Below, in pieces: positions 29,861-36,863 of a DNA stretch of 36,863 bases. Position 1 is the first letter of the stretch; each line of letters starts with the position of its first letter. Under the pieces are notes generated by a model, which was given only the letters and a program-made list of their open reading frames with translations, was not told the origin of the DNA and made no database searches. This DNA comes from Bacteroides cellulosilyticus DSM 14838 (lineage in GTDB: Bacteria > Bacteroidota > Bacteroidia > Bacteroidales > Bacteroidaceae), in contig NZ_EQ973490.1 in the NCBI RefSeq assembly GCF_000158035.1, forward strand, positions 954,607 through 991,469, read 5' to 3'. The position numbers and the translations under genes are program-made.

Positions 29861-32800
29861 ATGAAAAACAAACACTACTTCCCTCAAGTTTCACTGCTTA
29901 TCTGCATCTTATGCTGCTTTCCGCATTTGATTCATGCATACAGTCTACGGCAATTTTCAAACAAAAACGGCTTATCCAACAGTGCTATCTTATCCCTTTA
30001 CCAGGATCATCAGGGAGTCATCTGGATCGGTTCATGTGATGGTCTGAATATTTTCGACGGCACCAATATCCATGTATATAATCCTGTCAACCCGACGAAA
30101 GCCCCATTATCCGGAAACCTGATTAACGACATCATGGAGACTGAAAAGGATGTATTATGGATACAGACCAACTATGGACTGGACCGTCTGGATACTAAAC
30201 TCCAGACATCCAAAAGCTTTACGGAGTTCAAAGACAAGAACTATATGGCAAAAAGCAGGGATAATGACCTTTTCATTGTAAAAGACGACGGATATATCTA
30301 TTACTATCAACCGGAAAAACAACTCTTCCAAAAGTTGGAAGTACCTCAAATAGCATTCGGACACGTATTATCCACTATCATCGACAAAAACAATATTCTA
30401 TGGGTATTCACTTCGAATAATGACACCCGCAGCTATCAGATAATCAAGAATAAAGAAGAGATAGCCCTCACCCCCAACAATCTTTTCAAACATTCCGAAC
30501 AGTTATTATGGGCATTCGCAGAAGAAGACCTGATCTATTTCATCGATAAGACCTACTCACTCTATGAATATGACTTCGGAAATCAACAGCAATACTTTAT
30601 TGCAGATCTCAAAGCAGAAGTCGAAACACGCGGAGAAGTTTCTTCCATCATCAAACAACAAAACGACTATTACATTGGCTTCAAAAGCAGCGGATTGATC
30701 GTATTGAAATATATGTCCGATCAGAAAATAAAATACCAGATGCAAGATACAGAAATCCATTCCGGCATCTTCTGTCTGATGAAGGACAAATATCAGGATA
30801 TTGTTTGGATAGGAACAGACGGACAAGGGGTATACATGTATTTCAATGATACTTTCTCCATTACCAATACACTGCTGGATACTCCTGTATACCAGATAAA
30901 CAACCCCGTACGTACCGTTTACTACGACGAGGAACAAACCTTATGGATAGGAACCAAAGGAGGAGGTATATTGCGCATCAGGAATTATTCTCCGGAAACC
31001 AATGCAGCAGTTTCTTTCGACCGGATCTCCATCAGCAACAGTACCTTAACCGACAACACCGTCTATTGCTTTGCCCCCGGTTCTGCGAACAGGCTATGGA
31101 TTGGAACGGAAAACGGGCTTAACTACTATTCATACCAGAATAAACAGCTGAAAGCGTTTACAGTGATAGCCGATGGAAAGAAGGTGAAATATGTACACTC
31201 TATCAACGAACTAAATGATACCACTTTATGGGTATCCACTGTAGGTGAAGGTATCGTAAAAGTTATTTTGGATAAAGCCGGTAGCTCTCCTTCCGTTAAA
31301 TCGGCTACCAGAATTGTTCTGGATGACGGGCGTATGGCTTCCAATTATTTCTTTACCTCCTTCCAGGAGAATGATTCTATCCTTTGGTTCGGTAATCGTG
31401 GCTATGGAGCCTACCGGCTCAATGTCGAAACCGAACAGCTAACTCCATACAGGTTTGATAATGTAGTGAACAGTCAGACGGCCAATGATATTTTCGCCAT
31501 TTATAAAAATGAGAAAGGATATTGGCTGGGAACCAGTTCCGGACTACTTCACTTCAATGAAGATTACTCACATTATCATGACAGGGCTGACCTTTTCTCA
31601 AACAACACAGTACATGGCATTTTGGAAGACCAGCAAAATAACCTTTGGATTAGCACGAATCAAGGACTGGTAAGGTTCAACCCTAAAACCAATACCGGGC
31701 AGACTTACGACCGGGAAAACGGACTGGAAGTCACTGAATTCAGTGATGGAGCTTTCTATAAAGACTCGCGGACCGAAACTTTGTTCTTCGGAGGGACAAA
31801 CGGATTTGTTACCGTCAAGCCTAATGCTTATATTATGGCAGACTATATGCCTCAAATAAACCTGAAGGGATTATCTATCTTCGGAAAAGAATACAATATT
31901 CATGATTTTCTCCACGACAAAAAAGGAAAGAAGATACTTCAGCTGGATTATAGCCGGAACTTCTTCTGCATCGACTTTATGGCAATAGATTATATAAATG
32001 GTAACAATTACTCTTATTCTTACAAATTGGACGAAGTAAGCAGCCAGTGGATAGAAAGTGGAACATCGGCCAGCGCCATCTTCTCCAATCTTGCACCCGG
32101 ACAATATACTTTGTTAGTGAAATACAAGAATAACATGAATGGAAAAGAGTGCGAACCGCAGAAACTTCTGATTCAGATTACTCCTCCCTGGTATTTAAGT
32201 AATTGGGCATATATTCTCTATTTCATATTAATCGCTTTGTTCTGCATTCTTGCTGTTTACAGGATAGTTCATCAATACCGCCGGAAGCAGCACCGCATGA
32301 TTGAGAAATTGAACCGGGAAAAGAAAGAAGAAGTCTATGAGTCCAAGCTGCGCTTCTTTACCAACATCACTCATGAATTCTGTACGCCACTGACGTTGAT
32401 TTATGGTCCGTGCGAAAAGATACTTGCCTACCCGCAATCTGATTCGTACATCCGCAAATACGGGAAGATGATACAGCAGAATACAGAAAAACTGAATGGC
32501 TTGATTCTGGAACTGCTGGAATTCCGCAGACTGGAAACCGGTCATAAGGTGCTTTCTATCCAAAGATTATCCGTATCAGACAAACTCCGGAACATAGCGG
32601 AATCCTTCTGTGAATTGGCTGAAAATAAGAATCTGAACTATCGGTTGGATATTGAACCGGACATTGAATGGAATACGGATATCAGTTGTTTCAGTAAGAT
32701 CGTCAATAACCTGATCTCAAATGCCTTCAAATATACTCCGGAAGAAGGGAATATCACCATCGGTCTGAAAGTAGAAAACCAGCTTCTAACCCTTAATATA

Positions 32801-33934
32801 TCCAACTCAGGAAAGGGGATAGCGAAAGAGAATCTTGCAAAGATATTCGATCGCTATAAGATATTGGATTCTTTTGAAATGAATGGCAAGAATTCACGGA
32901 ATGGGCTGGGATTGGCTATTTGTAAGAATATGGTTACTCTGTTGAACGGTGAAATCAATGTTAGCAGTATTCAGAATGAGATAACTACATTTACAGTCAC
33001 TTTACCGGAACTATCGCCCACTGCACAGGAAGCAGAAACACCCCAAAAAGTGTATGCAACAGGACCTCTGAATACAAATACGGAGCCCATGGAACTGGAA
33101 CAGACCACTGTTAATTTTGACACTTCCAAGCACACGGTTATGATCATTGACGACGATCCTTCTATGTTATGGTTCGTCTCGGAAATATTTGTAGATAAAT
33201 ACAATGTATTATCTTTCAATAACGCTGCAGAAGCTTTGGCCAGCCTGGAACTGAAGCAGCCGGATCTGATTATTTCAGATGTGATGATGCCTGAAATAGA
33301 CGGGCTTTCCTTTGCCCAGAAAATCAAGCAAAACAAGTTATGGAGCCATATTCCACTCATTCTACTGTCTGCCCTTCATCACGAAGACGATCAGGTGAAA
33401 GGCATTGAGGCTGGTGCAGAAGTGTATGTGACGAAACCTTTCAATGTAAAATACTTAGAGAAAGTAGTCTACCGATTGATTAAAAGAGAATCGGACCTGA
33501 AAGAATATTATAGTTCCATATTCAGTTCATTCAAAGTGGAAAACGGGAACTGTATCCACAAAGAAGATCAGGAATTCCTGGATAAGGTGATAGAAACCAT
33601 AGAAAAGAATATCACAAACCCTGACTTATCCGTTGAACTATTGAGCAGTGACCTGGGCTATAGCACCCGTCAGTTCTACCGTAAATTAAAACCTATAACA
33701 GACAAATCTCCTGCTGATATCATCAAAGAATATCGCCTCACAATGGCCGAGCGACTGTTGCTGACAAAGAACTATACCATTGAGGAAATTATGGACAAGA
33801 CAGGTTTCAATAACCGCGGAACGTTCTATAAGTTATTCTCCCAGCGTTTCGGTATGCCACCACGCCAATATAGGGAACAGCAGAAAGATAGTGTGAAGAA
33901 AGAATTGACAGATATGGATTCTATCAACGAATAG
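29861..33934 (+). CDS. Hybrid two-component system regulator (HTCS)
   Basis: The 1357-residue protein has the full HTCS order. A signal peptide (1-27) is followed by about a dozen propeller repeats to residue 690 (VIWIGSCDGLNIFDG, LWIGTKGGGILRI, NNLWISTNQGLVRF) and a Y_Y_Y domain (about 700-775, APGQYTLLVKYKN). One membrane span lies at about 782-802. The kinase phospho-acceptor is His838 in NITHEFCTPLTLI, where Cys replaces the usual Arg. The ATPase domain shows NNLISNAFKYT and GLGLAICKNMV. The receiver's phospho-acceptor is Asp1140 in IISDVMMPEIDG. An AraC-type DNA-binding domain covers about 1245-1345. Such proteins sense a glycan fragment in the periplasm and activate nearby carbohydrate genes; the divergent GH38 operon and perhaps GH97 are the likely targets. 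Confidence 0.93.
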   Translation: MKNKHYFPQVSLLICILCCFPHLIHAYSLRQFSNKNGLSNSAILSLYQDHQGVIWIGSCDGLNIFDGTNIHVYNPVNPTKAPLSGNLINDIMETEKDVLWIQTNYGLDRLDTKLQTSKSFTEFKDKNYMAKSRDNDLFIVKDDGYIYYYQPEKQLFQKLEVPQIAFGHVLSTIIDKNNILWVFTSNNDTRSYQIIKNKEEIALTPNNLFKHSEQLLWAFAEEDLIYFIDKTYSLYEYDFGNQQQYFIADLKAEVETRGEVSSIIKQQNDYYIGFKSSGLIVLKYMSDQKIKYQMQDTEIHSGIFCLMKDKYQDIVWIGTDGQGVYMYFNDTFSITNTLLDTPVYQINNPVRTVYYDEEQTLWIGTKGGGILRIRNYSPETNAAVSFDRISISNSTLTDNTVYCFAPGSANRLWIGTENGLNYYSYQNKQLKAFTVIADGKKVKYVHSINELNDTTLWVSTVGEGIVKVILDKAGSSPSVKSATRIVLDDGRMASNYFFTSFQENDSILWFGNRGYGAYRLNVETEQLTPYRFDNVVNSQTANDIFAIYKNEKGYWLGTSSGLLHFNEDYSHYHDRADLFSNNTVHGILEDQQNNLWISTNQGLVRFNPKTNTGQTYDRENGLEVTEFSDGAFYKDSRTETLFFGGTNGFVTVKPNAYIMADYMPQINLKGLSIFGKEYNIHDFLHDKKGKKILQLDYSRNFFCIDFMAIDYINGNNYSYSYKLDEVSSQWIESGTSASAIFSNLAPGQYTLLVKYKNNMNGKECEPQKLLIQITPPWYLSNWAYILYFILIALFCILAVYRIVHQYRRKQHRMIEKLNREKKEEVYESKLRFFTNITHEFCTPLTLIYGPCEKILAYPQSDSYIRKYGKMIQQNTEKLNGLILELLEFRRLETGHKVLSIQRLSVSDKLRNIAESFCELAENKNLNYRLDIEPDIEWNTDISCFSKIVNNLISNAFKYTPEEGNITIGLKVENQLLTLNISNSGKGIAKENLAKIFDRYKILDSFEMNGKNSRNGLGLAICKNMVTLLNGEINVSSIQNEITTFTVTLPELSPTAQEAETPQKVYATGPLNTNTEPMELEQTTVNFDTSKHTVMIIDDDPSMLWFVSEIFVDKYNVLSFNNAAEALASLELKQPDLIISDVMMPEIDGLSFAQKIKQNKLWSHIPLILLSALHHEDDQVKGIEAGAEVYVTKPFNVKYLEKVVYRLIKRESDLKEYYSSIFSSFKVENGNCIHKEDQEFLDKVIETIEKNITNPDLSVELLSSDLGYSTRQFYRKLKPITDKSPADIIKEYRLTMAERLLLTKNYTIEEIMDKTGFNNRGTFYKLFSQRFGMPPRQYREQQKDSVKKELTDMDSINE

Positions 33935-33953
33935 CGTCACCGGATAAGAATAA

Positions 33954-33978
33954 AAAAGGGAAGCTTTACTTCCCTTTT
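33954..33978. terminator. Bidirectional terminator shared by the hybrid regulator and mutS
   Basis: AAAAGGGAAG (33954-33963) pairs perfectly over 10 bases with CTTCCCTTTT (33969-33978) around the loop CTTTA. The A- and T-rich ends allow it to work on both strands. The mutS stop codon (33966-33968) lies inside the loop. Confidence 0.8.
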
Positions 33979-36584
33979 ACAATCCTCTTAATATCATTCA
34001 ATTTATTCAATGCCTCCAGCGGAGTCAGATTATTCACATCCAGATTCAAAATCTCGTCACGTATCTGGCAGAGCACAGGATCTTCTAACTGGAAAAAGCT
34101 AAGTTGCATGCCGCCACGCGTCTCTCCTACTTCCGCCATCGGCTTACTTGCAATACCTTGCTGACGATTGTCCGCCTCAAGCTGTTTCAGAATGTCATTC
34201 GCACGTTTTACGATACTTTTCGGCATACCTGCCATCTTTGCCACATGGATACCAAAGGAGTGTTCACTACCGCCACGTTCCAGTTTACGCAGGAAAATGA
34301 CCTTATTATCCACCTCCTTAACGGAAACATTGTAGTTCTTGATACGCTTGAAGCTTTTCTCCATCTCGTTCAACTCGTGATAGTGCGTAGCAAACAACGT
34401 ACGTGCCTTTGCTTTAGGGTGTTCATGGATATGCTCTACAATTGCCCAGGCAATAGAAATACCGTCGTACGTAGACGTACCTCGTCCCAACTCGTCAAAA
34501 AGCACCAGACTGCGCGAAGAAAGGTTATTCAAAATATCAGCCGCCTCGTTCATTTCCACCATGAAAGTAGACTCTCCGACAGAGATATTATCACTGGCAC
34601 CTACACGGGTAAATATCTTATCTACCAAACCGATATGTGCACTCTCGGCAGGTACGAAGCTGCCAATCTGCGCCAGTAGCGTTATCAACGCCGTCTGTCT
34701 CAGCAATGCAGACTTACCCGCCATGTTCGGACCGGTAATGATGATGATCTGTTGCGAGCTACTATCCAGCACCACATCATTGGCAATGTACTTCTCTCCT
34801 ATGGGAAGTTGCTTCTCGATAACCGGATGTCGTCCCTGGCGGATATCCAGAACATCGTTATCTTCGATGACAGGACGTATATAGTTATTCTCACGTGCCA
34901 CATTGGCAAAAGACAGCAAACAGTCCAGACGCGCGATCTGGTTTGCATTCACCTGAATGGCAGGAATAAACTCACTTAGAGCCTGCACCAATTCCATGTA
35001 GAGCTGGGTTTCCAGTATCAATATCTTATCTTCGGCGCCGAGAATTTTCTCTTCGTACTCTTTCAGCTCTTGTGTAATGTAACGTTCGGCATTGGCCAAG
35101 GTCTGTTTACGTATCCACTCCTGTGGTACTTTATCCTTATGTGTATTGCGCACTTCAATATAGTAACCGAATACATTGTTGTAACCGATTTTCAGACTGG
35201 GAATTTCAGTCAGTTCACTTTCCCGTTGCTGTATCTGTAGCAGATAATCTTTACCGGAATAAGCTATCTGGCGTAATTCATCCAATTCGGCATTGACGCC
35301 TGACTTCATAACACCACCTTTGTTTATCAGCAACGGAGGATCATTATTAATCTCTTTTTCAATGCGGTCACGAATGGACTTACAGATATTCAGTTGTTCA
35401 CCGATACGGTTCAGACTAGCATTATCCGCCTCCAGACAAGCTTCCTTAATAGGCTCAATAGCCTGCAAAGCTACCTTTAATGCAACTACTTCACGAGGAG
35501 AAACACGTCCTACAGCCACTTTAGAGATGATACGTTCCAGATCACCTATCAAATGCAACTGTTCTTCGATCAGTTCTTTGAAATCCGGCTGACGGAAAAA
35601 ATATTCCACTACATTCAAGCGTTCATTGATAGGCAGTACATCTTTCAACGGAAACACCAACCAGCGCTTCAGCAAACGGGCACCCATCGGACTGATAGTC
35701 TTATCAATCACGTTCAGCAAGCTGCTGCCTCCATCATTCATGCTGCCTATCAGCTCAAGGCTACGGACCGTGAATTTATCCAGACGGACGTATTTATCTT
35801 CTTCAATACGTGCCAAAGAAGTGATATGCCCGATTTGGGTATGCTGCGTCATGATGAGATATTGCAGGATGGCTCCCGAAGCGATGATACCATTCTTGAG
35901 ATGCTCTACACCAAAACCTTTCAGATTCTTCGTTTCAAAATGCTTCAGAAGTTTCTCCCGGGCGGTGGTCTCTGTAAATACCCAGTCGTCCAGTTCGAAA
36001 GTAAAGAACTTACTTCCGAAATTTCCCTCGAACATCCCCCGCTTACCACGTTCAAAAAGTACTTCTTTGGGCGCGAAGTTATTCAATAGCTTGTCTACAT
36101 AGTCGAAAGGCCCTTCTGCTGTAAGAAACTCACCCGTAGATATATCGAGAAATGCCACACCGCACGTTCCCTTACCAAAATGTACGGCAGCCAGGAAGTT
36201 ATTCTCCCGGTAATTCAGTATATTATCATTGATGGAAACACCGGGAGTTACCAGTTCCGTAATACCCCGTTTCACCAGTTTCTTGGTCATTTTCGGGTCT
36301 TCCAACTGGTCACAGATGGCTACACGCTTCCCGGCACGTACCAGTTTAGGCAGATACGTATCCAGTGCATGATGAGGGAATCCCGCCATTTCAACAGTCT
36401 TTCCTTTACCATTGGCACGCTTAGTCAGGGTAATTCCCAGGATTTCGGCTGCAACAACAGCATCAGTAGAATAAGTTTCATAGAAGTCGCCGCAACGAAA
36501 CAGCATAACGGCATCAGGATGCTTGGCTTTCAGGTCCAAGAACTGTTTCATCATCGGGGTAAGGACAATATCTTCTTCGCTCAC
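33966..36584 (-). CDS. mutS: DNA mismatch repair ATPase MutS
   Basis: This is a full-length MutS of 872 residues. The N-terminal mismatch-binding domain carries the F-x-E motif in RCGDFYETY. Connector, lever and clamp domains follow. The C-terminal ABC-type ATPase has Walker A GPNMAGKS (residues 618-625), the signature region [12 protein letters not shown], Walker [17 protein letters not shown] and the switch ATHYHEL. It recognises mispaired bases and starts repair with MutL. The start [15 protein letters not shown] fits, with a -7 box about 60 bases upstream. It is a housekeeping gene marking the edge of the accessory region. I see no truncation or missing key residue. Confidence 0.97.
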   Translation of the reverse strand: MSEEDIVLTPMMKQFLDLKAKHPDAVMLFRCGDFYETYSTDAVVAAEILGITLTKRANGKGKTVEMAGFPHHALDTYLPKLVRAGKRVAICDQLEDPKMTKKLVKRGITELVTPGVSINDNILNYRENNFLAAVHFGKGTCGVAFLDISTGEFLTAEGPFDYVDKLLNNFAPKEVLFERGKRGMFEGNFGSKFFTFELDDWVFTETTAREKLLKHFETKNLKGFGVEHLKNGIIASGAILQYLIMTQHTQIGHITSLARIEEDKYVRLDKFTVRSLELIGSMNDGGSSLLNVIDKTISPMGARLLKRWLVFPLKDVLPINERLNVVEYFFRQPDFKELIEEQLHLIGDLERIISKVAVGRVSPREVVALKVALQAIEPIKEACLEADNASLNRIGEQLNICKSIRDRIEKEINNDPPLLINKGGVMKSGVNAELDELRQIAYSGKDYLLQIQQRESELTEIPSLKIGYNNVFGYYIEVRNTHKDKVPQEWIRKQTLANAERYITQELKEYEEKILGAEDKILILETQLYMELVQALSEFIPAIQVNANQIARLDCLLSFANVARENNYIRPVIEDNDVLDIRQGRHPVIEKQLPIGEKYIANDVVLDSSSQQIIIITGPNMAGKSALLRQTALITLLAQIGSFVPAESAHIGLVDKIFTRVGASDNISVGESTFMVEMNEAADILNNLSSRSLVLFDELGRGTSTYDGISIAWAIVEHIHEHPKAKARTLFATHYHELNEMEKSFKRIKNYNVSVKEVDNKVIFLRKLERGGSEHSFGIHVAKMAGMPKSIVKRANDILKQLEADNRQQGIASKPMAEVGETRGGMQLSFFQLEDPVLCQIRDEILNLDVNNLTPLEALNKLNDIKRIVKGK

Positions 36585-36643
36585 AGTAGTTGTTCTTTAT
36601 AAATTTATTAATATGCAAAAGTGCAGCTATTTTCGCAGCCATG

Positions 36644-36651
36644 CAAAGATA
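36644..36651 (-). promoter_or_regulatory. -7 box of mutS
   Basis: Plus-strand CAAAGATA reads TATCTTTG on minus, an exact TAnnTTTG match, 60 bases before the mutS ATG. The -33 element is weak. Confidence 0.6.
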
Positions 36652-36761
36652 ATTCTTTTTTAGAAAACAAGTACTGGGGGGACTCAAATCCTTAGTAAGC
36701 CTTAACAAAAACAACACTTTTACTAAAACATGTTATAAAACACTCTTTTTTATTTGTTTTA

Positions 36762-36792
36762 TTTGCAGATATCCCAGAAGTACGTATCTTTG
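36762..36792 (+). promoter_or_regulatory. Strong plus-strand promoter at the right edge
   Basis: TTTG at 36762-36765 and TATCTTTG at 36785-36792 are 19 bases apart, a near-ideal Bacteroides promoter. It points out of the window and is followed by a leader of about 40 bases and then a hairpin with a T-run. Confidence 0.75.
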
Positions 36793-36835
36793 CACTGTGT
36801 TTTTCATAGTATTAGATTTAAGGTTAACAAAGGTT

Positions 36836-36860
36836 GGAGTACAGCGGTACTCCTTTTTTT
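36836..36860 (+). terminator. Hairpin with T-run in the leader, attenuator or small-RNA end
   Basis: GGAGTAC (36836-36842), loop AGCG, GTACTCC (36847-36853) is a perfect 7-base-pair stem followed directly by seven T residues. It looks like an intrinsic terminator only about 40 bases after the expected transcription start. An ATG follows at 36861-36863, the window end, so it could be a leader structure in front of a gene. Confidence 0.65.
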
Positions 36861-36863
36861 ATG

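Noticed and set aside
29861..33934. Kinase of the hybrid regulator as inactive because of FCTPL in the H-box
   Set aside because: The phospho-acceptor His and the following T-P-L are kept and all ATP-binding motifs are present; the Arg to Cys change is outside the acceptor residue.

Overview
The window looks like chromosome of a gut Bacteroides species. Supporting signs are the many lipoproteins with an acidic stretch right after the lipid-carrying cysteine, promoters of the Bacteroides type (TTTG, about 19-21 bases, TAnnTTTG), a hybrid two-component regulator that carries its own DNA-binding domain, GH97 and GH38 enzymes, and little use of Shine-Dalgarno sites. I assign genus only; the sequence alone does not give me a species.

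Left half (1-18985, all on the minus strand, read right to left): a dense run of about 15 genes with short gaps, mostly encoding envelope proteins. In transcription order it holds a 41-residue membrane peptide, a broken lipoprotein copy, a PreA-type dihydropyrimidine dehydrogenase with a PreT-like iron-sulphur head, an intact lipoprotein, a membrane-anchored protein, a lipoprotein of unknown fold, an S41-type peptidase, an outer-membrane barrel and a simple clostripain-family (C11) protease. Then come three large C11 proteases, each with two C-terminal lipocalin-like modules. The run ends with a free-standing two-module lipoprotein, another lipoprotein, a guanine-deaminase-like enzyme with a lipoprotein signal, and two more free-standing two-module lipoproteins, the last cut by the window edge. 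The same pair of lipocalin-like modules thus occurs both alone and fused to proteases. This shared-module protease cluster is the best candidate here for an undescribed system. Gene relics (9961-10038, 17010-17090, 18619-18788) show that it grew by local duplication and decay.

Centre (18986-21004): a divergent control region with three tandem 20-base repeats next to a minus-strand -7 box, followed by a plus-strand gene for a membrane-spanning TPR/AraC-type regulator. The arrangement suggests that this regulator controls the minus-strand run.

Right half (21263-33934): a carbohydrate locus without susC/susD. A GH97 glycosidase and a membrane acyltransferase lie on plus. A six-hairpin glycosidase-like protein and a large GH38 alpha-mannosidase with a C-terminal discoidin-like domain lie on minus. 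A divergent hybrid two-component regulator lies on plus. The likely job is trimming mannose- and galactose- or glucose-containing glycans in the periplasm.

Right edge: mutS (minus) converges with the hybrid regulator through a shared hairpin terminator that contains the mutS stop codon. Beyond mutS, a strong plus-strand promoter is followed by a short leader and a perfect hairpin with a T-run at the window end. I saw no rRNA, tRNA, CRISPR array, transposase or prophage gene. No gene-free stretch exceeds 300 bases.
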